Under the pieces are notes generated by a model that was given only the letters and a program-made list of their open reading frames with translations, had not been told where the DNA came from and ran no database searches. A program made the translations under genes and the position numbers. Shown in pieces: positions 15,853 through 25,659 of a stretch of 64,000 nt of DNA. Every line of letters starts with the position of its first letter. Position 1 is the stretch's first letter. The stretch is taken from contig NZ_CP140772.1 in NCBI RefSeq assembly GCF_037893185.1, positions 3,844,001 through 3,908,000 on the forward strand, in the 5' to 3' direction. This DNA is from Chitinophaga sp. 180180018-3. GTDB taxonomy: Bacteria; Bacteroidota; Bacteroidia; Chitinophagales; Chitinophagaceae.

Positions 15853-18153
15853 TTAGTGACCGGCGCCCAGCCAGCTGTCCGGCACCGGCTGCAGCATTCC
15901 GCCGTCTACGCTATATTCCAGCTTCAGGGTATATCCACCGCCGCCTTCTACAAACGCCAGCCGCACGGGATGCCAGCCTTTCTCCAGCGCCACCTGTCCG
16001 CTTTTCTGCACCGGCGCGTGCCAGCCATCATTATTCACTACTTCCTGATCATCTATATATAAGATACCTCCATCATCTACGGTCATATAAAAACTATAGA
16101 TACCGGTAGCAGGTACGTTAATATACCCGTACAGCTGCGCCCCGAAAGCATTTCCACCTTTACCCATTCCTTCCGGTATGATGAAGTTATTCACCCGTAA
16201 GGAGCTGTCGGGCGTCTGTTTTATTTTCGCTGCACTTCTGTAGGATCCTGCAAAATAATCCAGCTTCAGCCCTGGTCTTGCATCCTTTACCACGGTTGGC
16301 TGATGATAGTTTTCCTTGCGGTAACGCAGGGAGTAAATATCGCCCCTGTTTCCGGCCGGACTAAACGCCGCCAGCTTAATGGTTTGCGGTGTGCTGATCG
16401 TATAGGTGTCAGGCAACAACGCGGAGTGCTGATCCGGGATACTGCCGTCGGTCGTATATCGTATGGTCATGCCCGTTAGTGGCTTCCTCACGGAAAGCAC
16501 GCCTTTATCAGTGAATACGTTATCTTCTGTAAAGCCCACCAGATCAGGCAGCCGGTAATGTACACCCAACCTATCCAGCCTGGCGTAATGTTCGTTTAGC
16601 CGTTGCAGGTAGCTATCGTAATCACTGCGGTTCAACCATAATACTTCTGCCAGTGCGGTCATCCGGGGCATGAACATATAATCGGCCCGTTTTTCGGAAG
16701 GAATCCATTCTGTCCAGATATTAGCCTGCGCACCCATGATGTGTTTGGCTTCTTCTGCGGTTAACCCTTTAGGTATGGGTTGAAAATGATAAACGTTATA
16801 AATGGAATTACGGTCCGGGATACCATCGAAATAGAGTGGATTACCCGGCGTCATGATTACCTGGTTACCATGATGGGCGGCCTTCACCGGGGCATCGGGT
16901 ACCCAGGAGCGCCAGTACATTAACACGGCGGTAGAACTGATTCCTCCCTCCAGGATTTCATCCCAGCCAATCAGTTCCTTCCCTTTAGAGTGAAAGAATT
17001 TTTCCATGCGCTTCACAAAATAACTCTGCAGCTCTTCCACACTATTCAGCTGGTTGGCTTTCATCACTTCTTTGCAGGCATCGGATGCTGCCCAGGATGT
17101 TTTCTCTACTTCATCCGCACCGAGGTGAATGTATTTGGAGGGAAACAATGCGGCGATTTCTGAAAACACATCTTCCGCGAAAGTAAAAGTGGATTCGTTA
17201 CAAGGGCAAATCGGTGTTGAAAACGTTTTCCCCCAACCGTTTTTACCACTGCATGTCAGGAAAGGATAAGCCCTGATAGCAGCCATCATATGGCCTGGCA
17301 TATCTATCTCCGGAATAATTTCCACATGACGGGCAGCGGCATACCGGATCAGGTCTTTCATTTGTGCCTGTGTATAGAAACCTCCGTACAGCTCTTTGCC
17401 ATCTTTCTTAATAATATGTTTGGTATCAATCGCCATATCAGGATTCTCCGCAGCTTTCTTCATACATATCGAGTCCTGGTCGTTGAATGTTCTCCAGGCT
17501 CCCTGTGCAGTCAGCAGCGGATACTTTTTGATTTCTATACGCCAGCCCTGATCGTCGGTCAGGTGAAGATGAAGCTTGTTCATCTTGTATAGCGCCAGCA
17601 GATCGATGAATTTTTTGAGATAGTCCAGCGAAAAGAAATGCCGCGCTACATCGAGGTGCATACCGCGCCAGCTGTACACGGGATGATCCTGTATGCTAAC
17701 AGCTGGTACTGCTACCCGCTGATGCTTACTTCCCTGCGCCTGCTCTATATCCGCCGGCATCAGCTGCCGCAGGGTTTCTATTGCCCGGAAAAAACCTGTT
17801 GCTGTTCTGGCTGTCATGATGAGCTGCTGCTCACTGATGTCCAGCGTATAGTCTTCTTCTCCGGCAAGTGCCGGATCCTGCTTCATCACAATAGTGCCTT
17901 TTACCGGTTTGGCCGCTGTTTTCAACTGTTTCCCCAGCGCTTCCCTCATCAGGGCCTGTAGTTGTGTGGTCTCGGTAATGTAGGCAGATGGATTTGCAGG
18001 CAGTACCAATCCGGTAGCGGGTGTGATGACAAATTCCCCCGTCCGGGCCAGTAGCTGCTGTGGATAAGGGATCAGCGGGTATCTTGGCGACTGTGCCAAT
18101 GTTCCCTGCAGCAGCAGGCATAGTACGCCTGCCAACCAGAAATGTTTCGTCAT
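15853..18153 (-). CDS. Secreted GH20 beta-N-acetylhexosaminidase with PA14 domain
   Basis: A 766-residue exported glycosidase removing terminal GlcNAc/GalNAc from chitin-derived or host-type glycans. After a signal peptide (to LAQS, about 21) come the GH20b N-terminal domain (25-150), the GH20 barrel (about 155-510) with the catalytic Asp347-Glu348 pair in HLGADEV, a chitobiase C-terminal-like domain (about 555-620, IRYTTDGSIPD) and a C-terminal PA14 domain (about 640-760, DDGGILYIDD) that probably binds sugar. The usual HxGGDE reads HLGADE, a tolerated change. Substrate-assisted catalysis is known for the family. A promoter-like -7 box lies at 18187-18194. Confidence 0.95.
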   Translation of the reverse strand: MTKHFWLAGVLCLLLQGTLAQSPRYPLIPYPQQLLARTGEFVITPATGLVLPANPSAYITETTQLQALMREALGKQLKTAAKPVKGTIVMKQDPALAGEEDYTLDISEQQLIMTARTATGFFRAIETLRQLMPADIEQAQGSKHQRVAVPAVSIQDHPVYSWRGMHLDVARHFFSLDYLKKFIDLLALYKMNKLHLHLTDDQGWRIEIKKYPLLTAQGAWRTFNDQDSICMKKAAENPDMAIDTKHIIKKDGKELYGGFYTQAQMKDLIRYAAARHVEIIPEIDMPGHMMAAIRAYPFLTCSGKNGWGKTFSTPICPCNESTFTFAEDVFSEIAALFPSKYIHLGADEVEKTSWAASDACKEVMKANQLNSVEELQSYFVKRMEKFFHSKGKELIGWDEILEGGISSTAVLMYWRSWVPDAPVKAAHHGNQVIMTPGNPLYFDGIPDRNSIYNVYHFQPIPKGLTAEEAKHIMGAQANIWTEWIPSEKRADYMFMPRMTALAEVLWLNRSDYDSYLQRLNEHYARLDRLGVHYRLPDLVGFTEDNVFTDKGVLSVRKPLTGMTIRYTTDGSIPDQHSALLPDTYTISTPQTIKLAAFSPAGNRGDIYSLRYRKENYHQPTVVKDARPGLKLDYFAGSYRSAAKIKQTPDSSLRVNNFIIPEGMGKGGNAFGAQLYGYINVPATGIYSFYMTVDDGGILYIDDQEVVNNDGWHAPVQKSGQVALEKGWHPVRLAFVEGGGGYTLKLEYSVDGGMLQPVPDSWLGAGH

Positions 18154-18186
18154 AAGTTGTATCTGTTAAAGCATGATTCCAGAGAG

Positions 18187-18194
18187 CAAACGTA
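18187..18194 (-). promoter_or_regulatory. -7 element for the hexosaminidase gene
   Basis: On the minus strand TACGTTTG matches TAnnTTTG and lies 33 nt before the ATG at 18153. No clear -33 TTTG is seen at the right distance. Confidence 0.4.
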
Positions 18195-18251
18195 ATAAGA
18201 TTTGCTGCTGAAACCTGATGTGATCTTCGCTAATACTGCGGCTAAATTGTG

Positions 18252-18857
18252 CTAATCCCTGTATTCATCTATCTTCAGTAACCTGAAAAACGTTTCTTCC
18301 GATAATTCAGTTACCTGCCCGGGCCCGAGTGTTCCCAGTTGCAGATCTTCAATAGCGGTACGTATCAATCGCTGGCAGCGGTGCTTCACCGCTCCTGTCA
18401 TTTTCCGCACCTGGTGATATTTCCCTTCCGTAAGCGTAATCTCCAGCCAGGTATGCGGCGCCCGCTCGGGCCAGATCCGCGGATCGTCGGGCTCCATATC
18501 CACCGCAGGCGCTGGTACAATCGCCACCCGTTGCGGTATCGCCAGATGATCGGTGGTAGCGGTTACCGGTATAGTCACGCCTGTTCTCAGGCGTTCGAGC
18601 GTGGCATCAGTCACCGCTCCTTTTACTCTCACGTGATAGCTCCGCTCATGTGGCTTTACTCCCTGAAATAAAAGCCGTGTTACTTTTTTATTCGTAGTGA
18701 GTATCAGCAGGCCTTCGGAATGACTGTCCAGCCGCCCCACCGCATGCGTCCCCTCCGGAAAATCGAAGTCCAGATCACCCAACAACCTTACCCTTACATC
18801 GCTCACAAATTGTGATACCATGTTATACGGCTTGTTAATAATGAAATACCTGTGCAT
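18252..18857 (-). CDS. RNA pseudouridine synthase (RsuA/RluE type)
   Basis: A 201-residue enzyme isomerising a uridine in rRNA. It has the short RluE-like form without an N-terminal S4 domain: it starts directly with MHRYFIINKPYNMVSQF, the usual first strand. The catalytic aspartate is Asp44 in VGRLDSHSEGLLILT, and the C-terminal GKYHQVRKM motif is typical. RluE modifies 23S rRNA in E. coli; the exact target here is inferred. The start is 6 nt downstream of the stop of the gene at 18864, so the two are likely co-transcribed. Confidence 0.9.
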   Translation of the reverse strand: MHRYFIINKPYNMVSQFVSDVRVRLLGDLDFDFPEGTHAVGRLDSHSEGLLILTTNKKVTRLLFQGVKPHERSYHVRVKGAVTDATLERLRTGVTIPVTATTDHLAIPQRVAIVPAPAVDMEPDDPRIWPERAPHTWLEITLTEGKYHQVRKMTGAVKHRCQRLIRTAIEDLQLGTLGPGQVTELSEETFFRLLKIDEYRD

Positions 18858-18863
18858 GCCTGT

Positions 18864-20018
18864 CTATATAAGTAATATATCAATTCTGTAAGCCTGTACC
18901 AGCTGTTGCCGGTGTGACCAGGAAAACACGGTAAAATAGCCATCCTGTGAGGCTACGAGTGCATATGAATCGGGTTGGTCGTGTACAAACTGGGCGGCAG
19001 ACAGGTGCCGGGTACCTCCCAGCGCAGAAGGATGCAGCAACATGGGCTCTCCGCCTTCCACGGGCTCTGTCAGCAATACTTTATCGATCGGACGGGCATC
19101 CCGGGCGCGTGTAATCTTCGCACCAAAGGCCAGCAGTTCCTGCCGGTCGTTCACAATGGTAGCACCGTCAACCGCGGTAAGACCGGTTATATTCTCCACT
19201 TCCCTTCTCAGGGCATTCTGCCAGAAGATCTCCGTAACGCTTTTACCGTCATATTGCAGCAAATCTGCTACCCCTGAAAAGGCCGGCGATATAGGATATT
19301 GCAGCGGATGTATGATCGATTCCCGCCAGGCATCGCTGCCGGAGGGCGTTACCAACAGTATCCCACCCCGTTTATGTGCCCTCATGGATACCGCAATCTG
19401 GATCAGTACATTCACATTGTTATTCCATAAACAGGTAGGAGTAAGTCCCAGCAGGGATTTGAGGATAGGCGGGCTATCCGGCAGCAGTCCGCTGTTTTCA
19501 TTGACTACTTTCACCTGGTCTCCTCTCAGCATGGCCACATTGGTGAATTTGCCGAGGCCTGCGGCCCTGCGGTGTTTCACCACCAGCAATCCGGGTTCTG
19601 ATACATCCAGTACAAAACACAAGTTAGGCAGCTTAATGGTGGTACCCCATACATAGAGGTGATCGTCCTCTGCACCGGGCCACACGCCTACATGAATCCC
19701 TGCCCGTTCCACGCCGGGTCCCAGTTTGGTAAGCAGCTGCGGCGTGAGTAATATGGGTTCCTCAAACAGCAAAGGCTTGCCTGCATGCGATGGCGGCAGA
19801 AAAGCCAGCGATATGCGGATCGGGTTGCCTTCTTCTTTACGCAAACTGGCCCAGAATGCCACGTCTATCATCTTTTCCACCTGACGCGCAGTGGGTACCA
19901 CGGCCAGATCATCTTCGCCATTCTCCTGCGCAGCCGAAAGATGCTTCCGGAAATGCGCTTCTATTCTGTCAGACACCTTGGCGGCTGCCTGATATGTTGC
20001 TTCATTAACTATTTCCAT
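18864..20018 (-). CDS. DACNV-type sensor protein (degenerate diadenylate cyclase-like domain)
   Basis: A 384-residue cytoplasmic protein. The C-terminal third resembles a diadenylate cyclase core: VDGATIV (DGA at 284-286) corresponds to the DGA motif, and GGTRHLSAAQ (335-341) to GTRHRAA of DisA. The RHR motif needed for ATP binding reads RHL, so c-di-AMP synthesis is unlikely. This pattern fits the DACNV family, proposed as a nucleotide-sensing relative. The N-terminal half, with ARQVEKMIDVAFWASLRKEEG and LLFEEPILLTPQLL, is the domain usually found in front. It is transcribed with the pseudouridine synthase. Sensing role is inference. Confidence 0.75.
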   Translation of the reverse strand: MEIVNEATYQAAAKVSDRIEAHFRKHLSAAQENGEDDLAVVPTARQVEKMIDVAFWASLRKEEGNPIRISLAFLPPSHAGKPLLFEEPILLTPQLLTKLGPGVERAGIHVGVWPGAEDDHLYVWGTTIKLPNLCFVLDVSEPGLLVVKHRRAAGLGKFTNVAMLRGDQVKVVNENSGLLPDSPPILKSLLGLTPTCLWNNNVNVLIQIAVSMRAHKRGGILLVTPSGSDAWRESIIHPLQYPISPAFSGVADLLQYDGKSVTEIFWQNALRREVENITGLTAVDGATIVNDRQELLAFGAKITRARDARPIDKVLLTEPVEGGEPMLLHPSALGGTRHLSAAQFVHDQPDSYALVASQDGYFTVFSWSHRQQLVQAYRIDILLI

Positions 20019-20168
20019 AACCAGTCAAAAATAAGAAAAAAGGAGCTAGTGATTAGCGGCTGATAACCGGTACGCTACCATCAGCTGCTAAAATACCACC
20101 ATGTCTGGTGAATTTAGCGCTAAACTGGTGTTACATAATACTTTAACTTGCTGTTGTTGCAACCACGT

Positions 20169-20753
20169 ATGGAAACAAGTGCCTACAATGAAAGAATACT
20201 TTTATTGCGCCTCGCCGAAGGCAATGACGACGTATTCGCTGACCTCTTCCACCATTACCGCCATCGTATATACAGCATAGCACTCCGCCTGCTGGGTGAA
20301 CCCGCTCAGGCAGAGGATGTTGTACAGGATGTATTTATGAAGATGTGGCAGAAACGTGATGCCCTTCATGAAATCAGTCATTTTAAAGCATATCTCTTTA
20401 CTGTTACACGGAATCATATTTTCGCCTCCCTGAAACTACTGGCCCGGGAACAACTGATGGAATCCGAGCTTTCTGTAGCCATGGCTGCCCCGCAGCGGGA
20501 AACACCCATGATCAACAAGGAATATGAACAGATATTGGAACACGCTATCGCCCAACTGCCGCCGCAACAAGGCCTGATATACCGGCTCAGTAAGGAGGAA
20601 GGGCTGAAAAGAAATGAAATCGCGGAGCGGTTGCAATTATCGCCCGAAACAATTAAGGCCCACCTGGCCCATGCTATGCGCTCTATCCGCGCTTTCTGCC
20701 TGGCCCGGATGGACCTTAACACCTTCCTTATATTAATATGGATCTATTGCTAA
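20169..20753 (+). CDS. ECF sigma factor
   Basis: A 194-residue extracytoplasmic-function sigma-70 factor. Region 2 is present (VFADLFHHYRHRIYSIALRLL, then AEDVVQDVFMKMW), and region 4 (LPPQQGLIYRLSKEEGLKRNEIAERL...IKAHL) ends in a helix-turn-helix. The ATG at 20169 is used; a TTG at 20148 is in frame but less likely. The FecR gene follows after an 81-nt gap, and SusC/SusD genes follow that, the normal order for a system where receptor occupancy at the outer membrane frees the sigma factor to transcribe the transport genes. Confidence 0.93.
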   Translation: METSAYNERILLLRLAEGNDDVFADLFHHYRHRIYSIALRLLGEPAQAEDVVQDVFMKMWQKRDALHEISHFKAYLFTVTRNHIFASLKLLAREQLMESELSVAMAAPQRETPMINKEYEQILEHAIAQLPPQQGLIYRLSKEEGLKRNEIAERLQLSPETIKAHLAHAMRSIRAFCLARMDLNTFLILIWIYC

Positions 20754-20834
20754 AATTTTTTTCCGGGTGCATTAACCCTTTTTTGAGTTTTTTCTCTCTC
20801 TTATATTAAGCAACCAATATCAAATTATCTGACC

Positions 20835-21983
20835 ATGGCAGTATCCCGTTTCAGGTACTTGTTTAATCGCTATTACACCGGGCTGTGCACCCCGGAAGAA
20901 AAACAGGAATTTCTGCTCATGGTGGAACAACCGGCATACGATGAGGAGCTCAAACTGCTGCTCGATGATTTGTTGCTGAATGCCGACAACAACGACCGCA
21001 TGCCCGATGATACAGCGGATGCCATGCTGCAGCAGATCATGCAGTCTGCTGCTCCGGACCTACGCGTACGGCGGCTTTTCCCATGGAAGAAGGCAGTCAT
21101 TGCAGCATGCGTATTAGTGGTAGCTGGTATCGCAGGTTACAAACTGCTGACTCGTCAGCAGCGCCACGCCGCCACGATAGCTGCTCAGCACATGCCGCGG
21201 CATAAAGATGAACATGCCCGGCTGGTACTGGACAACGGCGATGTAATAGATCTGGAGCAGGATACGCTTGCCACAGTGAACGTGCAAAGCGGTGTATCCG
21301 CCAGCAGAAACGGGAATCAGCTCGTTTACAGCAACCAGGCGGTTACGCCTACTATGAATACCGTTTACACCACAAAAGGAGGCACCTACCGCGTGATACT
21401 CCCCGATGGTAGCATTGCGTGGCTGAACGCCGCCTCGTCGATCCGCTTTCCTACTGCTTTTACAGACAGTATCCGGGAAGTGAATATCCAGGGAGAAGTA
21501 TACTTCGATGTAGCCGCTAAAGCCGGCCAGCCGTTTTATGTAAAAGCCGCCGCCATGAAAGTGGCGGTGCTCGGAACGCGCTTTAATATTATGGCCTACG
21601 AAGAAGAAAACAACATCTGTACCTCTCTGCTGGAAGGAGCTGTAAATATTATCAGCGGCTACGCTGTAAAACATATGCAGCCAGGGCAACAGGCGCTGGT
21701 AAACCGGCAGCACGATGGTATCAGCATCAGCAACGCAGACGTGGAATCGGCCGTAGCCTGGAAGGATGGCCGGTTCGAATTCAACGGCAATATTAAAAGC
21801 ATTATGCGGGAACTCGCCCGCTGGTATGATGTACAGGTGGTATTCGAAGGAGAGATTACCAATAAATCGTTCGGTGGTTCATTTTCCCGGCAAGACAAAC
21901 TAGCAGATATCTTAGAAAAACTCGAATTAACAGGAAGTATTCATTTCAAACTAACAAACAACATCATTACCGTAAGTCCATAG
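20835..21983 (+). CDS. FecR-type anti-sigma factor
   Basis: A 382-residue single-pass inner membrane protein. A cytoplasmic N-terminal part (1-85) that would hold the sigma factor is followed by one membrane helix (about 87-106, AVIAACVLVVAGIAGY), a periplasmic FecR domain (about 175-270, TTKGGTYRVILPDGSIAWLNA) and a C-terminal DUF4974 region (about 310-380, IMRELARWYDVQVVFEG). This topology lets the SusC receptor's signalling domain pass a substrate signal to the sigma factor. All parts are present and normal in length. Confidence 0.95.
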   Translation: MAVSRFRYLFNRYYTGLCTPEEKQEFLLMVEQPAYDEELKLLLDDLLLNADNNDRMPDDTADAMLQQIMQSAAPDLRVRRLFPWKKAVIAACVLVVAGIAGYKLLTRQQRHAATIAAQHMPRHKDEHARLVLDNGDVIDLEQDTLATVNVQSGVSASRNGNQLVYSNQAVTPTMNTVYTTKGGTYRVILPDGSIAWLNAASSIRFPTAFTDSIREVNIQGEVYFDVAAKAGQPFYVKAAAMKVAVLGTRFNIMAYEEENNICTSLLEGAVNIISGYAVKHMQPGQQALVNRQHDGISISNADVESAVAWKDGRFEFNGNIKSIMRELARWYDVQVVFEGEITNKSFGGSFSRQDKLADILEKLELTGSIHFKLTNNIITVSP

Positions 21984-22175
21984 TCAACCGTAATCTTTTG
22001 TTATGAAAAAACGTATAGTCAACCAAAATCGATTTAGTAGCTAAAAGCTGGCTACTGGCTGTTTAGCGGCTTCTTAAATCCGGTCTGTGAATGATATGCT
22101 TATGGCGACAGGTACGTCCTGGCCATGCTATGTCATCGCTTTCCGCATCCATCAAAATTCAAACATTCCTCTACA

Positions 22176-25100
22176 ATGATGCAAACTATCCACAATCCAC
22201 GCCCCGGTGGGTGTCGTGTTCTTTCCGATCCGAAACTGATACGCTGTATGAAATTCATTTTCGTACTGCTGTTGTCGACCGTTCTGCAGGCATCGGCAGC
22301 CAGCTATGCGCAACAGGTGACGTTACATGTTAAATCTGTATCGCTGCTGGAAGTGTTTAAAAGCATCCGCCAGCAAACCGGATACGTGTTCGTATTCGAT
22401 GTACAGATGATAGACAATGCACGGCCTGTTAGCTGTTCAATGGATGCTGTTCCTATAGAAAAGGCCCTGGAAGAGGTTTTTAGAGATCAACCCCTGGCCT
22501 GGTCCATCGTCAGTAAAACAATTATTATTAAAAAGAAGTCGGGCAGTCCTGTCAGGACTGAAGCGGCGCCGGAACGCGTTAAGATCAAAGGGCAGGTAAC
22601 GGAAAGCAACGGCAATCCGATGGTGGGCGTGACGGTAGTCAATAAGAACCGCTCCGCCAATGCGCAAACAGACGACCTCGGCATTTTCACGATCGAGGCT
22701 AATATCGGCGACAGCCTGCTCTTCACCATGATAGGCATGCTGCCGCAAACCGTTGCCGTAAAGAGTGAAAAGCTGATTAAAATAGTGATGCAACCGAAAG
22801 TATCTGATGTGGGAGAAGTAGTGGTGGTAGCCTATGGTACACAGAAGAAAACCAGCATGGTGAGTGCAGTAACCAGCATTAATCCCAAAGAGCTGAAAGG
22901 CCCTACCAGCAACCTCACCACCATGCTTGCAGGCCGCCTGTCGGGCGTTATCTCCTACCAGCGCAGCGGAGAGCCCGGTCAGGATAACGCCAGTTTCTTT
23001 ATCCGCGGTATCACTACTTTCGGCACCGGGAAAGTGGATCCGCTGATACTCATCGATGGGATGGAATCCAGTACGAACGACCTGGCCCGTTTGCAACCCG
23101 ATGATATTGCCGGTTTCTCCATCCTGAAAGATGCCACTGCGTCCTCGCTGTATGGCGCCAGAGGTGCTAACGGCGTGGTGTTGGTGAGCACCAAATCAGG
23201 CGTTGAAGCCAAAACATCGTTGAATGTACGCTACGAAAACTCCCTCTCCAGCAATACCCGCAACTTCAAATTCGCGGATAATATCACCTACATGAAACTG
23301 GCGAATGAAGCCATCCTTACCCGTCACCCGCTGACGGATGTGCAATATTCCCAGTCGAAGATCGATCACACTGCCGCCGGCGACGACCCGCTACTGTATC
23401 CCAACAACAACTGGATCAAGCAGCTGATCAAAGATTATACAGTGAACCGGAGAACGAACTTTAATCTCAAAGGAGGCGGAAAAGTAGCACAGTTCTACAT
23501 TTCCGGCACTTACAATATAGATAACGGTGTGCTGAACGTAGATCACCGCAATAACTTCAACAGCAACATCAAACTAAAAAATTACAACCTGCGGTCTAAT
23601 GTCAATATCAATCTAACTCCTACCACACAGGTTGTTGTACGCACTTACGGCCAGTTCGATGATTATAATGGTCCGGTTGGCGGCGGTGCTGCCCTGTTCA
23701 ACCAGTCTGTGTGGGCCAACCCGGTGATGTTCCCGGCAGTATATCCTGCCAGCTACGCTCCGGAACTCAAGCATCCATTGTTTGGTAACGCCGTAAAGCC
23801 CGGCTCCCCCAGCGATCCCGGCAATGGCTCCAATCTTTACAACAACCCATATGCGAACTCCGTTTCCGGCTACCAGCAGTACAATACCTCTACCCTGCTG
23901 GTACAACTGGAATTGAAACAGGATCTGAAATTCCTGCTGCCCGGCCTCAGCGCCCGGGCCATGGGTTATACCGACCGTTACGCCTACTTCGATGTAACGA
24001 GGCAGTATACGCCCTATTTCTACACCATGAAATACGATCAGTACACCAAAACACCTGCGCTCACCTCGCTCAACACCAATGGAACGGAGTATCTGAACTA
24101 CTCGCCGGGCGACAAGCGCCTGAATACTACCGCTTATATGGAAGCAGCAGTTAACTACAACCAGCAATTCAATAAGGTACACAACGTATCCGGTATGCTC
24201 ATCGGCCTGGTGCGCAACTATCTTACTGCCAACGCCGGTACGTTGCAAACGTCGCTGCCCCACCGTAACATGGGCGTGTCGGGCAGGTTCACGTACGACT
24301 ACGATAACCGCTACCTCGCTGAACTGAACTTCGGCTATAACGGGTCCGAACGTTTTGCCAGCAGTCACCGCTTTGGTTTCTTTCCTTCCGCCGGAATCGC
24401 CTGGAACCTGCAGAATGAAAAGTTCTTTAAACCGCTCACACGTACGATCGACAAACTCAAGCTGCGCGCCACTTATGGCCTCGTAGGGAACGATCAGATC
24501 GGAAATGAGAACGACCGCTTTTTCTACCTCTCCGATGTGAATATGAACGACGCCGGCAAAGGAGCTACTTTCGGAGAAAGGAAAAGCTACTCCAGACCAG
24601 GCGTATCCGTAAACCGCTACGAAAACCGTGAAATCACCTGGGAAAAATCCTACAAGACCAACCTCGGTATGGAGCTGGGTTTATTCCACGCCATGAACAT
24701 CCAGCTGGATCTTTACCGGGAACACCGCACTAACATCCTGATGACGCGCAGTACGATCCCTGCTACGATGGGCCTCAACTCTCCTATCCAGGCTAACGTG
24801 GGCGAGGCATCCGGACAAGGGGTGGATCTCGCTGTCGACTATACGAAAAGTTTCCGCAACAGTGCATTCGTACAATTCCGCGGCAACTTCACCTATGCCA
24901 CCAGCAAGCTGCTGGTGAATGAAGAACCGAAATACCCCGAGCCCTACCGCTCCAGGGTAGGCCAGCCACTGTCGCAGGTATTCGGCTACATCGCTGAACG
25001 GCTTTTCGTGGACGATCAGGAAGTAGCTAACTCCGCTTACCAGAACTGGGGCCAGCCGGTATTGGGCGGCGATATCAAATATCACGATGTGAACGGCGAC

Positions 25101-25637
25101 GGTAAGATCTCCGAGGCCGACATGGTGCCGATTGGATTGCCCACCACGCCTGAAATTACCTATGGCTTTGGTTTTTCCTTCGGTTACAAACAACTGGATC
25201 TGAGCTTCTTTTTCCAGGGCTCCGCACGTTCTTCTTTCTGGATAGAGCCCTACCTGGTTTCCCCGTTTGTATTGAATGGAGGCGGCCAGCACGGCCTGTT
25301 ACAGGCGATCGCCAACGATCACTGGAGCGAAAGCAACCGGAATTTATATGCCTTCTGGCCCCGGTTGAGCGATCAGTTCAACTGGAACAATCTTCAGAAA
25401 TCCACGTGGTGGATGCGCAGCGGCGACTTCCTCCGGCTGAAATCTGTGGAGCTGGGGTATACCTTCCCGAAAAGCCTGCTGAACAGGGCGCACATCACCA
25501 ACGCCCGCATCTATGCCAATACGCTCAACCTCTTTGTGCTGAGCAAATTCAAGACCTGGGATCCTGAAATGGGAGGTAACGGTCTCGGCTACCCGGTGCA
25601 ACGCGTCATCAACCTCGGTCTGAATATCGGCCTTTAA
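22176..25637 (+). CDS. SusC/RagA-family TonB-dependent receptor with STN domain
   Basis: An outer membrane transporter of about 1153 residues taking up a nutrient, probably an oligosaccharide or peptide, with TonB energy. After the signal peptide (ending ASYAQQ) come an STN signalling domain (VTLHVKSVSLLEVFKSIRQQTGY), a carboxypeptidase-like regulatory domain (IKGQVTESNGNPMVGV), the TonB-box-like VVVVAYGTQKK, a plug (RGITTFGTGKVDPLILIDG, SLYGARGANGVVLVSTK) and the beta-barrel. The STN domain fits control through the FecR protein encoded upstream. Start is uncertain: ATGs at 22125, 22176 and 22179 are all possible. The SusD gene follows at once. Confidence 0.93.
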   Translation: MMQTIHNPRPGGCRVLSDPKLIRCMKFIFVLLLSTVLQASAASYAQQVTLHVKSVSLLEVFKSIRQQTGYVFVFDVQMIDNARPVSCSMDAVPIEKALEEVFRDQPLAWSIVSKTIIIKKKSGSPVRTEAAPERVKIKGQVTESNGNPMVGVTVVNKNRSANAQTDDLGIFTIEANIGDSLLFTMIGMLPQTVAVKSEKLIKIVMQPKVSDVGEVVVVAYGTQKKTSMVSAVTSINPKELKGPTSNLTTMLAGRLSGVISYQRSGEPGQDNASFFIRGITTFGTGKVDPLILIDGMESSTNDLARLQPDDIAGFSILKDATASSLYGARGANGVVLVSTKSGVEAKTSLNVRYENSLSSNTRNFKFADNITYMKLANEAILTRHPLTDVQYSQSKIDHTAAGDDPLLYPNNNWIKQLIKDYTVNRRTNFNLKGGGKVAQFYISGTYNIDNGVLNVDHRNNFNSNIKLKNYNLRSNVNINLTPTTQVVVRTYGQFDDYNGPVGGGAALFNQSVWANPVMFPAVYPASYAPELKHPLFGNAVKPGSPSDPGNGSNLYNNPYANSVSGYQQYNTSTLLVQLELKQDLKFLLPGLSARAMGYTDRYAYFDVTRQYTPYFYTMKYDQYTKTPALTSLNTNGTEYLNYSPGDKRLNTTAYMEAAVNYNQQFNKVHNVSGMLIGLVRNYLTANAGTLQTSLPHRNMGVSGRFTYDYDNRYLAELNFGYNGSERFASSHRFGFFPSAGIAWNLQNEKFFKPLTRTIDKLKLRATYGLVGNDQIGNENDRFFYLSDVNMNDAGKGATFGERKSYSRPGVSVNRYENREITWEKSYKTNLGMELGLFHAMNIQLDLYREHRTNILMTRSTIPATMGLNSPIQANVGEASGQGVDLAVDYTKSFRNSAFVQFRGNFTYATSKLLVNEEPKYPEPYRSRVGQPLSQVFGYIAERLFVDDQEVANSAYQNWGQPVLGGDIKYHDVNGDGKISEADMVPIGLPTTPEITYGFGFSFGYKQLDLSFFFQGSARSSFWIEPYLVSPFVLNGGGQHGLLQAIANDHWSESNRNLYAFWPRLSDQFNWNNLQKSTWWMRSGDFLRLKSVELGYTFPKSLLNRAHITNARIYANTLNLFVLSKFKTWDPEMGGNGLGYPVQRVINLGLNIGL

Positions 25638-25659
25638 TTCACGTATAATAATGTCAGAT

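Noticed and set aside
20026..20033. TATTTTTG (minus strand) as promoter of the DACNV gene
   Set aside because: It is only about 8 nt before the ATG, which would leave no leader.
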